A model generated the notes under the pieces. The model was given only the letters and a program-made list of their open reading frames with translations. It did no database searches and was not told where the DNA came from. Shown here piece by piece: positions 1 through 12,547 of a stretch of 64,000 nt of DNA. The translations under genes were made by a program, and so were the position numbers. The stretch comes from Artemisia argyi (lineage: Eukaryota; Streptophyta; Magnoliopsida; Asterales; Asteraceae). How positions within the stretch are numbered: position 1 is the stretch's first letter; each line of letters opens with the position of its first letter. Where the stretch lies: assembly GCA_030686995.1 (NCBI GenBank), contig CM060695.1, positions 101,212,871-101,276,870 of the forward strand. Reading direction: 5' to 3'.

Positions 1-470
1 GACACTCAACGATTCAACAGACATCAATATTTTCCGTAATAATGATGTAAAGTATATAGCCCCCAAGATAGGCATTTGCCAGTAACCTATTATATTCAAA
101 TAACGCGCATTTGGTGACTTTCCTCTAGCAACCAAATGGGGATTGTCAATCCCTAATAGATCTATTCACAATTATTTACGTTCACCCTTCAAGTGATTAA
201 GGTTCATGATCGAGGGACTTTTGGCAATAGCTACTTAAGCAATAATAAGATCAGGAAAAGACTTGTGTTCGGTTTTTGAGCATGTATCCCCCCCACAAAA
301 ATAAGTTAAATGTGGGCTATGAACTCACCTTAGTAGGATAGTAGAACAAACGTAATCTCAACGATGCAAGGCAACAGCTTCACACACAACCTATAAGATA
401 TGGCACGTTTCAGTTCTTAAGTCTCGTTTTATTGCGAACGTTTATTATTAATTATGAGTAATCAATAAAG
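1..470 (-). mobile_element. LTR remnant of a Tekay-like element, reversed
   Basis: Read on the minus strand, this stretch carries the modules found in the plus-strand LTR at 27390-28000. These are a GGTGAGTTCATAGCC-like block (reverse of 310-332), a run of G followed by ATACATGCTCA (reverse of 281-296), and the GATCTATTAGGGATTGACAA block (reverse of 135-172). Neither LTR terminus nor a PBS is in view, so it is an LTR interior. It continues off the left edge and fades toward the TA repeat at 568. Family assignment is by similarity to the other LTRs in this window, not by a search. Confidence 0.6.
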
Positions 471-565
471 TGCATACGTGATGTGTTACGTCGTATAAAA
501 ATAGATAATTGTTACGTATTGTTTTATTCGTCTAAATTTAGTTATCGTTATATAGGTTTTATCCG

Positions 566-650
<85 letters not shown>

Positions 651-854
651 TTACGTTTATTATTTATCGTTTTAATATATATTCAAATATATATAAGTAT
701 AAATATATATAATTTATAAAATTATTATTAAAATCAATATTACTATTCAATCCTTCATGTTTCTCAATTTTACACTTTTCACCCTTAACGGAAAACATTT
801 ACGTCGTTAGTCCAAAAATTATATATATTTACGTTTTTAGTCCAAACATCAAAT
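471..854. other. AT-rich spacer, probably old LTR sequence
   Basis: No gene is visible. The stretch is AT-rich, contains the TA microsatellite, and ends with text such as TTTACGTTTTTAGTCC that recurs after LARD-1 at 7580-7700. LARD-1 therefore landed inside one older repeat. The 78-codon ORF here is mostly an Ile-Tyr run translated from the TA repeat and is not a gene. Confidence 0.5.
568..649. repeat. (TA)n microsatellite
   Basis: About 40 uninterrupted TA dinucleotides. The array is long enough that sequencing or assembly length may be unreliable. Confidence 0.95.
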
Positions 855-1603
855 ATTTATGTAACAATTCGCAATTTCAGGTTAACTTTTATTCCCGAAA
901 ATTTTACTATTCACTTTTTACTATTCACTTTTACTATTCATCTCAGAAATTTTTATTTCATATTCTCGTAAGTTAAACTATTTTAACGATAATCCGAGAG
1001 TTTGACGCTCGTCGGATCATTTCTGCAAAAATCACAAAGCCGTGTCCGAGATTTACTTTTAGGTTTAAACGTCCTTCTAGCATCCCGATATGTCCATAAA
1101 ACATTATAAACAATAGAAATATGATTTTCTCTCATTTTAGGACAATTCCAAAAGTTTCGGAATTTTACGTTTTTCAGTTCAGCGTTTTACGCGAATTGCG
1201 CGTTTTAGACCCGTGTTTCCAGTTTTTAGCAGGGTTTTCGCACCCGATAGAACCTACCACTCATTTTATATTTTATTATGGAGTATATTGATAAGTTCTA
1301 GCATATTTATAAGTTTCATATTTTTAGGATACCCGGTTTTACGTTTCGTGACTTAAAAACTTACGGTTAGCATTTCCCGGAGTCAAAACTAGCTACATAC
1401 TTAGGATAATACCATCAAAAACCTAGTCACTCCCCCCTTATCCCATATGAACGTGTATCACAAGCCTTGTTGGCTTGTGATAAGTCTTGAGGACTTTAGG
1501 TAGCAAACATGTGTAAAACTTCCTAAGTAAGCTTCCTAAATATCCTAAAAACTAACCTCCTTAATGAACCTTCCTAGGCACCTTCCTTGCACCTCCTCTT
1601 CAT

Positions 1604-1613
1604 GCTATAAATA
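1604..1613 (+). promoter_or_regulatory. TATA box of LARD-1 LTR
   Basis: GCTATAAATAC lies in a pyrimidine-rich leader, typical of a plant RNA polymerase II LTR promoter. The same site occurs in the 3' LTR at about 5343-5352. Transcription should start about 30 bp downstream, which places most of the LTR (some 2.2 kb) in the R/U5 transcribed part. Confidence 0.6.
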
Positions 1614-2623
1614 CAAGCTCATCTCCTTCCTTTCTTCACCACAAAAACGCCACAACATAAATACCTAGCACCATGATCCTTTGATCTTCAATATACAAGT
1701 TACACTACAAAGTTCAAGGTCTTAGTATTCTCTACCTAGTTCTTAAGTTTGTTTGGTGATTCCATGGTTGAATTAGGAGCTACACAAGGTTACTAGGGCT
1801 GAAGTTAAATGGTTTTTACAAGGGTTAGATCAAGGCTAGCAAGGGTTACAAGAGTTATGGTGAAGGGTTTACAAGATTAGGTTTAGTGTCCTAGTTCTAT
1901 ACTTGACTTCCTTTCTTTAGAAAGCCAAAAGTTGTAAGCAAACCCTTATACACTTTCTTGCTCAATATCATTTCATGCTTATTATGTTTCTTTCATGCTA
2001 TATATGGTCTTTGTATTGTGTTCATGATGTTTAAAAATGGATAAAACAAGTATTGGTATACATATGTTAACTTATGACAAGTAAACAAGCAAACTAGTGA
2101 TTTTTATGGAAAACCACGACCACAATAGTATAACTTTGATATTTGACACTTACTTACTGTTAAAGAGGACTTAACAAGGAAAACATAGCAATTTGAATCA
2201 CCCAAAACGAGTACACGAGTCAAAAGTTATGACCATTTGAAGTTAGCGAAACCAAAACGGCAAATCTGCCTAAATAGCATTCTGATCAAATTATGATTTT
2301 GAAAGTCCCACTTCTGGTCCGATTCATCAAAAAGTTAAAACACGAAAGTTGTCCGGAACGACGTTTTCGTTCAGTAACAAAGAAGCTCGAGCCCTGAAAA
2401 CACTTTCTGAGTGATAAATTTCTTCAAATTCTTAACAGCCCATTTTTAGACCAAAGTTACTATATAATCATTATAATTAGATGAGACCAAGAGGTCTAAT
2501 GACCTAAAGCCGAGACCACAACCATGGCTAAAGCAAAGGTTGAGTCTCAAGATCATGGTAACAATGACCAAGGTCACGGCAAAGCTACGGCTAAAGACCA
2601 TATAACTATTAAAGATCAAAAAG

Positions 2624-2625
<2 letters not shown>

Positions 2626-2696
<71 letters not shown>
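2626..2696. repeat. (TA)n microsatellite in the 5' LTR
   Basis: About 35 TA units, against only about 8 at the matching place in the 3' LTR (6364-6380). The two LTRs were identical at insertion, so this is length change since then. Confidence 0.95.
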
Positions 2697-2699
<3 letters not shown>

Positions 2700-3061
2700 A
2701 TCAAATACTACAATAGTAGGGAGCCTCATGTGAGGAGTTCATTGAGTAAGCCGTCGAGACGAGTTGTGGATTTACGAGTTAAAGTGTCCTGGCTCCTCGA
2801 ACGTTTACTCCATGACTTCTGAATTATGTCGGCCCGAACGGTAGTAAGAGATATACAACTTATACATGTTTCATAGACCACTTATATTCAACGACTTACA
2901 CTATATACTAAGTACTACATCATGAACATTATGCAAGACATATATGGGCAATTCTTCGTATTCTTAGACGTTACTCCAAACCTAAGTCGCAACGTTCTAT
3001 TATAGGCTGCTCTTAGAGACTTTCGCGATTCGACTTTCATTTCTCATTACATAGACTTAAG

Positions 3062-3622
3062 GTGAGTCATAGCCCCTACTCTTTTCGTACTTGTTTTAAA
3101 CTCTTGGGGGGGGATACATGCTCAACTACTTGCTTACTTGTACAAATACTCAAAACGTTTATACGTGACTATGTTATACTTGATTGTCTTATACTTGATG
3201 GCATTATACTTGATTTAATACATACATGACTGTCTTTTGTCTTTGGGAAGTGGCTCCCAGTTGTCTTTGGGAATTGGCTCCCAGTTGTCTTTGGGAATTG
3301 ACTCCCAGTTGTCTTTGATACATCCTAACATTTGCGAATGTTTGGATACATCATAAAAGTGAGGTCTTCGGAGATGAAGTAGAGACTCACTACTAATTGC
3401 TTAATTGTCTTGATGAACTTATACATGTCTTTATTATACTATATTTGTAGCAGTGGGTTGTGAACACACAGGTTACAAGTCTCTTATGGCGGGACTTGTA
3501 ACTGAGTGGATTCTCAATGCCTTTGCTGTGTGAACATTCTTTTGAGGCTTTTTCAACTGTTTTAAGACAAACTCTATGAACTCACCAACCATTATGTTGA
3601 CACTTTAGCATGTTTATCTCAG
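3062..3622 (+). other. Predicted intron inside the LARD-1 LTR
   Basis: The donor is AAG|GTGAGT at 3061/3062 and the acceptor is TTTATCTCAG|GT ending at 3622, giving 561 bp. The 3' LTR has the same pair at 6745-7306. Both sites are preserved in the LTRs at 27393-28325 and 44468-44961 even though the sequence between them has diverged. No transcript evidence is available; this is inference from splice-site form and conservation. Confidence 0.4.
3237..3318 (+). repeat. 24-bp tandem repeat, 3 copies
   Basis: Three copies of a unit beginning TTGTCTTTGGGAA and ending GCTCCCAG, then a partial fourth. GGGA and TCCC in each unit can pair, giving a small hairpin per unit. The same array is at 6921-6998 in the 3' LTR. 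Function unknown. Confidence 0.9.
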
Positions 3623-3893
3623 GTTAGTAAGGCGATAGCTAGTGCATGGAACTTAGAGTCAAGCTGCATATTCTGAAGACTTACGCTTTTATCATTTACC
3701 ATTCAAAACATTTGTATACATTTATGTATCATACTTTGGAATCTCATGTTTGTAACTTTGAATTCATTAATCGAATGGTAACTTTTCAAAACGTCTCATT
3801 TAGAGTTCGTTTTCTATAACTTGTACTTTGTATTATGAAGTAGCACCCCTATGACACAGTCTTCCGCTGCGGTATTTTGGGGGTGTTACAGAT

Positions 3894-3905
3894 TGGTACC
3901 AGAGC
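3894..3905 (+). other. Primer-binding site, tRNA-iMet type (LARD-1)
   Basis: TGGTACCAGAGC starts three bases after the 5' LTR end. It matches the complement of the plant initiator tRNA-Met 3' end except for one base (TGGTATCAGAGC is the usual form). The placement right after the LTR supports priming of minus-strand DNA here. Confidence 0.85.
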
Positions 3906-4565
3906 CTTGGTTATAGAGAACTAGGTTGCATTTAGTGCCTAGACTATAACTGCTATATACGTTGGGACCTTCCTCTTTATTTGCCTTACACACAATACAT
4001 ACACATATGCTTTTTGGTTAGAGGTTTACTTAGTTCCACGCTGTTAGATGATGTGACTTTAGTATTATAAGGAGCCCCAGAGATTCGTCGAGTTATTAAA
4101 AACATGAAGCTCAGTAATAACTAATCAGTTAACTTGATCTTGTGACAGTTCTTGTTTGATGAGACACAAGATTTGAGTTAAATAATATTATTGCTTAGCT
4201 TTAGGGATTTGATGGCTTGATTATCTTACCATCGGCCTCAGAAGGCGGATTTTGTGTCGGAAATTCTTAAGTAGAATGTTTTAGAATCTCCTTATTTAAA
4301 TGGATTGGGACGCCTCTTCAGTTAAATAAAGAAATTGTAAATCACCGAACCATGAGTTTATGATCCCTTACTTACATAAATTTGGACGCTTCTTTATGTA
4401 AGTAATGTGTTATAAATAAGTGGGCTTAATTGTAGCCGATACAACTCCTTAACCAGAACCTTAGACAAATCAGAGTGAACACCATTATTTTAGAGATCCT
4501 GAAATCCCGAATTCTCTTAGACACACCGTAAGTAGTTAACATCAACAGAACTTCGGGGCGAAGTT

Positions 4566-4584
4566 CTCCTTAAGGGGTAGAGAC
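4566..4584 (+). other. Polypurine tract region (LARD-1)
   Basis: TTAAGGGGTAGAGAC sits directly before the 3' LTR start at 4585. LARD-2 has the matching TTAAGGGGTACGTGT at 47703-47717, so this plus-strand primer region is conserved between the two families. Confidence 0.7.
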
Positions 4585-7574
4585 TGTAACAATTCGCAAT
4601 TTCAGGTTAACTTTTATTCCCGAAAATTTTACTATTCACTTTTTACTATTCACTTTTTACTATTCACTTTTACTATTCATCTCAGAAATTTTTATTTCAT
4701 ATTCTCGTAAGTTAAACTATTTTAACGATAATCCGAGAGTTTGACGCTCGTCGGATCATTTCTGCAAAAATCACAAAGCCGTGTCCGAGATTTACTTTTA
4801 GGTTTAAACGTCCTTCTAGCATCCCGATATGTCCATAAAACATTATAAACAATAGAAATATGATTTTCTCTCATTTTAGGACAATTCCAAAAGTTTCGGA
4901 ATTTTACGTTTTTCAGTTCAGCGTTTTACGCGAATTGCGCGTTTTAGACCCGTGTTTCCAGTTTTTAGCAGGATTTTCGCACCCGATAGAACCTACCACT
5001 CATTTTATATTTTATTATGGAGTATATTGATAAGTTCTAGCATATTTATAAGTTTCATATTTTTAGGATACCCGGTTTTACGTTTCGTGACTTAAAAACT
5101 TACGGTTAGCATTTCCCGGAGTCAAAACTAGCTACATACTTAGGATAATACCATCAAAAACCTAGTCACTCCCCCCTTATCCCATATGAACGTGTATCAC
5201 AAGCCTTGTTGGCTTGTGATAAGTCTTGAGGACTTTAGGTAGCAAACATGTGTAAAACTTCCTAAGTAAGCTTCCTAAATATCCTAAAAACTAACCTCCT
5301 TAATGAACCTTCCTAGGCACCTTCCTTGCACCTCCTCTTCATGCTATAAATACAAGCTCATCTCCTTCCTTTCTTCACCACAAAAATGCCACAACATAAA
5401 TACCTAGCACCATGATCCTTTGATCTTCAATATACAAGTTACACTACAAAGTTCAAGGTCTTAGTATTCTCTACCTAGTTCTTAAGTTTGTTTGGTGATT
5501 CCATGGTTGAATTAGGAGCTACACAAGGTTACTAGGGCTGAAGTTAAATGGTTTTTACAAGGGTTAGATCAAGGCTAGCAAGGGTTACAAGAGTTATGGT
5601 GAAGGGTTTACAAGATTAGGTTTAGTGTCCTAGTTCTATACTTGACTTCCTTTCTTTAGAAAGCCAAAAGTTGTAAGCAAACCCTTATACACTTTCTTGC
5701 TCAATATCATTTCATGCTTATTATGTTTCTTTCATGCTATATATGGTCTTTGTATTGTGTTCATGATGTTTAAAAATGGATAAAACAAGTATTGGTATAC
5801 ATATGTTAACTTATGACAAGTAAACAAGCAAACTAGTGATTTTTATGGAAAACCACGACCACAATAGTATAACTTTGATATTTGACACTTACTTACTGTT
5901 AAAGAGGACTTAACAAGGAAAACATAGCAATTTGAATCACCCAAAACGAGTACACGAGTCAAAAGTTATGACCATTTGAAGTTAGCGAAACCAAAACGGC
6001 AAATCTGCCTAAATAGCATTCTGATCAAATTATGATTTTGAAAGTCCCACTTCTGGTCCGATTCATCAAAAAGTTAAAACACGAAAGTTGTCCGGAACGA
6101 CGTTTTCATTCAGGAATAAAGAAGCTCGAGCCCTGAAAACGCTTTCTGAGTGATAAATTTCTTCAAATTCTTAACAGCCCATTTTTAGACCAAAGTTACT
6201 ATATAATCATTATAATTAGATGAGACCAAGAGGTCTAATGACCTAAAGCCGAGACCACAACCATGGCTAAAGCCAAGGTTGAGTCTCAAGATCATGGTAA
6301 CAATGACCAAGGTCACGGCAAAGCTACGGCTAAAGACCATATAACTATTAAAGATCAAAAAGCTTATATATATATATATGTTATCAAATACTACAATAGT
6401 AGGGAGCCTCATGTGAGGAGTTCATTGAGTAAGCCGTCGAGACGAGTTGTGGATTTACGAGTTAAAGTGTCCTGGCTCCTCGAACGTTTACTCCATGACT
6501 TCTGAATTATGTCGGCCCGAACGGTAGTAAGAGATATACAACTTATACATGTTTCATAGACCACTTATATTCAACGACTTACACTATATACTAAGTACTA
6601 CATCATGAACATTATGCAAGACATATATGGGCAATTCTTCGTATTCTTAGACGTTACTCCAAACCTAAGTCGCAACGTTCTATTATAGGCTGCTCTTAGA
6701 GACTTTCGCGATTCGACTTTCATTTCTCATTACATAGACTTAAGGTGAGTCATAGCCCCTACTCTTTTCGTACTTGTTTTAAACTCTTGGGGGGGGGATA
6801 CATGCTCAACTACTTGCTTACTTGTACAAATACTCAAAACGTTTATACGTGACTATGTTATACTTGATTGTCTTATACTTGATGGCATTATACTTGATTT
6901 AATACATACATGACTGTCTTTTGTCTTTGGGAAGTGGCTCCCAGTTGTCTTTGGGAATTGGCTCCCAGTTGTCTTTGGGAATTGACTCCCAGTTGTCTTT
7001 GATACATCCTAACATTTGCGAATGTTTGGATACATCATAAAAGTGAGGTCTTCGGAGATGAAGTAGAGACTCACTACTAATTGCTTAATTGTCTTGATGA
7101 ACTTATACATGTCTTTATTATACTATATTTGTAGCAGTGGGTTGTGAACACACAGGTTACAAGTCTCTTATGGTGGGACTTGTAACTGAGTGGATTCTCA
7201 ATGCCTTTGCTGTGTGAACATTCTTTTGAGGCTTTTTCAACTGTTTTAAGACAAACTCTATGAACTCACCAACCATTGTGTTGACACTTTAGCATGTTTA
7301 TCTCAGGTTAGTAAGGCGATAGCTAGTGCATGGAACTTAGAGTCAAGCTGCATATTCTGAAGACTTACGCTTTTATCATTTACCATTCAAAACATTTGTA
7401 TACATTTATGTATCATACTTTGGAATCTCATGTTTGTAACTTTGAATTCATTAATCGAATGGTAACTTTTCAAAACGTCTCATTTAGAGTTCGTTTTCTA
7501 TAACTTGTACTTTGTATTATGAAGTAGCACCCCTATGACACAGTCTTCCGCTGCGGTATTTTGGGGGTGTTACA
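4585..7574 (+). repeat. 3' LTR of LARD-1
   Basis: A 2990-bp direct repeat of 860-3890 ending in GTGTTACA, followed by the ATTTA duplication. It is shorter than the 5' copy because of a contracted TA array. The small ORFs here (6185-6412 minus, 6263-6505 plus) are not supported by any domain. Confidence 0.95.
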
Positions 7575-7579
7575 ATTTA

Positions 7580-10304
7580 CGTTCATTATCCCTAAGTTTC
7601 AATATTTACAGTTTATACCCTTTAGAAAAACAGTTTTATACTTTTCACCCAAAGTTTACAAACTTTACATTTTTAGTCCCTAACTCTCGAATATTTGCAA
7701 AAGTAGTCCAAACATTACCAAATTTAAAACTTAGCATTTTTAGTATTTCAATAAGCTCATAGGGTGCAAAAGAGCTTATTTTCACAGCTTATTAGCTTAT
7801 TATTAGCTTATTCTTAAAATTGGGCTTAACGATCCAAATTAAGGGCCCGTTAAGGTTTTATAATCCAAGGGGTTTTGGGGTACATTGGGTTTGCCGAAAT
7901 CCATATTTTTAAGTTACAAATTCATTTCAAAAGAGCTTATACGCTCAGCTTATCGTAATAAGCTAAATTGAGCTTTTTGGGCTTTACGGCCCACTTAAGG
8001 TTTTTAAGTTTTCTGAAAACAGTTTTCAATCCGATTTGCTTTAGGCCTCGTTAGGTGATCAAACGATGTTTCTAACTCCAAACGTTTATCAATCCTGTTT
8101 CTCTACTAGTAGAGCTATTAGTATACGTAAAAATATATGTAGGTTGTGTGTTGAAATCAGAAATGTCGAGGCCAAAGTGTACGCCAAAACTCAAGCGTAT
8201 AACTTTATAAAACTGGAAAATAAACTAAGTGTTTTAGTGTATATCGTATAGGTTCAAACAACATTAGGAACGGGTGATTTTTAGTACGTACTTGTTAATA
8301 TAGGTTCAATGTTATTATAGGTACTCGTTAATGACTTAGTAAACATACAATACGACATATAATATAAGCATGTTACGTTTTAGTTTCTCATTTTATTTAG
8401 GTAAAGTGTTCGTGCAAAAACAAGAAATACGTATATGTATATAATGAAAATAACGATTTGAAGTCTCACCTCACCTCAAAAGGTGGAGTAAAACGATGAA
8501 ATCGGTTCTTGTATATGGTTCAACGCCTCGTGGTTCACTTCACGTTCCTCCAAGGTTCAAATAGCTCCAATCCTTGCTTCCTAGGTTCGTTTTGAGATGT
8601 GGTTCTCCTAGCAATCCGTTCGTCCCTCCATCACTTCTCTCTCGTTAATATTTTTAGTGCTATGGTACGTATAAGTGTAGTTTAGGTTTGTGCTTGCATG
8701 TAGACGTTATATAGTGAGTTTTAAGATATGTATAGATACGCAAGATCACATGAACGATTGTGTTCCATGTTAAGCAAATAGTAGTGCCTCATTCTTTGTC
8801 CAATGGCGTGCGTACAAACCAAGTATCCTTGTGATACATTCCTGACATTAATCCTGTTCATTTACTTGTCATAGGGGAAGAGGGGAGGCATGGAAGAAGC
8901 CTTGTGCCACATTTTGGCATTATCTCCATGGATGGTATCATGCATTTGCTTTGTACGTTTTTAGAGTAGTAAACGATAGTATGTAGGTAATACTTTGGTC
9001 TCGTGTGATTCCTTGGTAGTAGATAAACCAAGATGTGTAATGAAATGGGTATGTCGTGTGTAGGAATCGTAAAATACTAGGGTGCATTTGAAGTGTCGCG
9101 GCTAGCAGAAAACAAAACAAAAATAACAAAGGGTGTGTTTTGGGCTTAAAGCCCTTTTGGGCTTGCGTTTGGTCTCGGCCCAGCAGAAAGAAAGAAAAGA
9201 AATTAAAAAGGAGTCCATTTGGTTGTGTAGTGTGTAACCGTGGCCCAAAGGGTGTTGGGGGCCCACCTAGTGTGTCTCGATTATCGTGTCGAAATCCAAA
9301 AATATTAGTGAGCGTTCTCGGAAAGTTTCGTAGGTTCGGGGAATATATAAATAGTATACGTTATTTAGACGAAACGTATTATTAAATATAAACGCGTTAT
9401 ATAATTATTTATTGTTCGCAATAATTATAGGCAATCTAGGTTGTGTGTAAGCATCGTTCCTGGGTAAACGGTCAATCACAGTTATCGTAGTGGTTCAATA
9501 TCAAGCCATATCATAAAAAAAAAATTTGTTACCCGTAAAATGGTGTTAATTTATTGTAACATCGTTTTATTTATTCGTATGCATTTACTAATCGTAAGGG
9601 AAATTTATGAGAGGTTACATTTTCTTTTGACAATTTGAGTGTGTCGACATGTTGATTAAACAAAAGGATGTACTCTATATTATATAGTACTACATGCATA
9701 TTAAAAGAAAACTCATACGTACTATCATAATATATAAAACACAATCCCACGATTTTCTTTAAACTTTGAATGGTTGTCGACATGCCAAAGACAAAGACAA
9801 CAAACTTGCCAACTTGCCATATATTAAAATCAATCCCATGCATAAGTCTTCACCAACTTGACCATGTTACTGTCATACATACTCTTACACAAAATCATCA
9901 CCAACACTCCACCTTTGACTTGTGTTTTCTCCTAAACTACACGCAAAGGAAAACAGTAATATAGTGCCAAGGAAAATGACATACTTCCTCCTTTTCTTCC
10001 TTTCTTTCTTGCCACTCGAAACAAATTCACCAACTTGTACAATTACTAAAACATATATACCCCTACGTTACACAATACCCATGCACACATACAATCCCAT
10101 TTGACTTGTACGCCACCTTCTTGCTTGCTGCCATTCGAAGTATCACCAACACCACACTCTTGTCTTTCCTCTCTTACACACTCAACCTATCACATGCACA
10201 TGTGCATTCAACATAACTTATAAAACCCCTGCTTTTTCTTTCCATACGTACCACCATTCACTCTCATTTAACATGTACTCTTTTACTCTTTAAATACCAT
10301 GCGA
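7580..10304. other. Intergenic, old repeat debris
   Basis: No gene is recognised. 7580-7740 continues the older repeat cut by LARD-1. 7750-7990 is dense in AGCTTAT/ATAAGCT words, like the interior of the Athila LTR at 11540-12540, but I cannot align it as an LTR. 8440-9130 and 9560-10300 have short ORFs under 90 codons without motifs. The end of this stretch (10305-10309) is one side of the Athila target duplication. Confidence 0.5.
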
Positions 10305-12530
10305 GGCCTTGATTGGTTCTAAACAGTCAGATAATATTAACCAAGTTATGGTCAACAAGTCAGACAGCCTAAACCAATACTCCGGTGAGTTTAGTGTTTC
10401 CCCGGATCGTTAGATCCCAACGAGATGTGAAATCTGAAATAAAACGACTTTAAGATCAGGTGAATTGAACAGGAAAAGGGTTTAAATGAGTTGTACTACT
10501 GAAATATAAGAGAAAATAGCTTTAATAAGCTAAATTAACTAAAACGTGAAATCAGATAAGTACACGCGAAAAAAGGACTGAAAAACGTAAACGTTTATTA
10601 ATTAAACGTAAACAAAAACAAATTTACTTATAGTAGGATTTTATAAGCCTTAGGGGCTTAAATGCAAATTAAATAAATTTAAAATATTTATTTTATAATT
10701 AAAAACTATTTAATTAATTATTTTTATTTAATAACTATTTATTAATTATCTAATAATTAACTATCAAATATGAAAATGTAAAATAAGTCTAGAAAATTAA
10801 AATTAAAAGTTCTAAAAATCTAAAATATTATAAAACTTATTTTAAAATTAAAATTATATTTTTCACACTATTTATCTATTTATTATTAATTAATTATTAT
10901 TTAATTATTTATTTAACTAATTATATTGATTAACTTATTTAAAATTACTGAAAAGACTTGGATAATTATGAAAAATTTTATATATCTAATTAACCATCAT
11001 AGGAATCCTAAAAATTATAAAAACTTTATTTTATGTATTTTTAATTTAATCTACTAATTATTATTCTAATTATTAATTAATATCTATTTAAAATAATTAA
11101 ATTATGAAAACTAGTAAATGAACAGTATAAATCACAAGAAAATTTCTAAAATTATTTTATGACTTATAGAAGCTAGGAAAAATATAAAATATAAGTATTA
11201 CCTTATAAAAATATATTATGCTATTTAATTCTTATTTATTATTTAATTATTAAATAAACTAATATTAATTCTAAATAACACTAGATGACAAAAGAAAATT
11301 CTGGAAAAATTTATAAAATTACTTTAATATATAAGAGATTTAATAAAAATGTAAAATAGCAGAAGTGCTTATAAATAAGCTAAAAAGGAAAATTAAATAG
11401 ATAATTTCTATTAAATAGAAGCTATCACTATAATTAAGTTTGGATTTTTCTTGTTTTTCTTTTACAAATCTAATAAAATACTTAAAATATCAAACTTTTA
11501 CAAAGACAAATAATTTAGAAATCAAAAATAAGCACTGAGAGTGCTTATTACCCAAACAGTTTGACCAAAGTTGACTTTCTAAGGAAATAAGCTCAAATGA
11601 GCTAATGTGGGGTCCACCTTGGTATTTTCTGGTTCACTTAAGATATTTTAACTTAAATAAGCTAGATTTTCTGATATAAGCTCACTGAATAAGCCAAAAG
11701 ACCACAATAAGCACTTGCTTATTTGGTTCCTGAGTCAGAAATGGGACAATGTTTAGGTGCAATTCTAGGTGGGGTCCAGTGGTGTACAGGTCAACCAAAG
11801 GGTCAAAGGATGAACCTTGGTAGGAGGGGGGTTGGGAGAACCAAGTTTTAGGGTGTGGGACCCACTGATGAGCTCAGAAAGAGCTTGGGAAGTGAGGGGT
11901 CCAACTGAGTTCACTCAGTTAAGTGATTGAGTGAAATTGAGCTTATAAGCTTAGTACAAGCTTTGAAACAGGCTAAACAAAGAAAATAAAAAGATATTAT
12001 TATATATAGATAGTGTATTAACAGGTATGGACAAGTGAGTTTACTGGGATAAGCTAATAAGCTTGTGAAAAGCTTATAAGAAATTCCAATAAAGCTGAGA
12101 TCCAAACACCCCTAGACAGGCAACCAAGAGGCCAAATTGAACCTATGTAATAAGCTCAAGAGGGATTATTGAATGCTGAACTAATAAATTGGGCTGGTAA
12201 GGATTCCAAATAAGCAAAGCTCAAGCTGTGTGAACCACAGATGAGCTTGTCAAGGGCTTATGAAGTTGGGTGGTATTACTGAGTTCACTCAGAGGACTGA
12301 GTGAATGAACAAGTTAAAGCTGATTGCAGCCCTAGTTAAAGGACTAGAAAATGAAAGATTAAGCTTGAACTTGATAGATGGACTGCTAAGCTTCTTAAAG
12401 AACCTAAGATCACAAGCCAAAGCTCAGTGGTGAGCTTATGATGAGCTTGTGAAATTGCTTGTGAACACTGAGTGATCAGTGTATGGTTATTATGATAGCA
12501 CAAGTTTAGGTAAGATAAGCAGACCAAATA

Positions 12531-12547
12531 AGGACAAATAAATAAGA
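12531..12547. other. Deletion junction in Athila 3' LTR
   Basis: GGACAAATAA is joined directly to ATAAGATTTTTG. In the 5' LTR the two sides are separated by about 1080 bp and each carries AAATAAG. That pattern fits deletion by illegitimate recombination or slippage between short repeats, during or after reverse transcription. Confidence 0.85.

Larger units (their letters stand above)
860..3890 (+). repeat. 5' LTR of LARD-1
   Basis: This 3031-bp LTR has TG...CA termini. It differs from the 3' LTR mainly by a longer TA microsatellite at 2626-2696 and a few substitutions. It contains a TATA box near 1605, a GGTGAGT donor-like site at 3062, a 24-bp tandem repeat at 3237 and a TTATCTCAG acceptor-like site ending at 3622. 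The short ORF with a Tyr-Ile run (2524-2733) is microsatellite translation. Confidence 0.95.
3891..4584 (+). other. LARD-1 internal domain, non-coding
   Basis: A 694-bp interior between the LTRs. It has PBS text at its left end and a purine tract at its right end. No frame resembles gag or pol. The middle has paired short direct repeats about rows of AATGGATTGGGACGCCTCTTC-like text (4290-4400) but nothing I can assign. Confidence 0.85.
860..7574 (+). mobile_element. LARD-1: non-autonomous LTR retrotransposon with ~3 kb LTRs
   Basis: Two near-identical direct repeats (860-3890 and 4585-7574) flank 694 bp of interior. Both begin TGTAACAATTCGC and end GGGTGTTACA. The 5-bp target duplication ATTTA lies at 855-859 and 7575-7579. 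A tRNA-iMet-type PBS follows the 5' LTR and a purine tract precedes the 3' LTR. There is no gag, protease, RT or integrase, so movement must depend on enzymes from another element. Long LTRs and the iMet PBS suggest a Tekay/Del chromovirus-like partner, which is inference. I count about ten substitutions between the LTRs (roughly 0.3%), so the insertion is recent. Confidence 0.95.

Noticed and set aside
483..719. 78-codon ORF with a long Tyr-Ile run
   Set aside because: It is translation of a TA microsatellite; no coding evidence.
2524..2733. 69-codon ORF in LARD-1 LTR (and its copy at 6263)
   Set aside because: It lies in the LTR, and the two copies differ in length because of the TA repeat. 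No domain or conserved stop.
9140..9385. 81-codon ORF with Lys/Arg-rich text as a host gene
   Set aside because: No domain, no supporting exon structure, lies in repeat debris.
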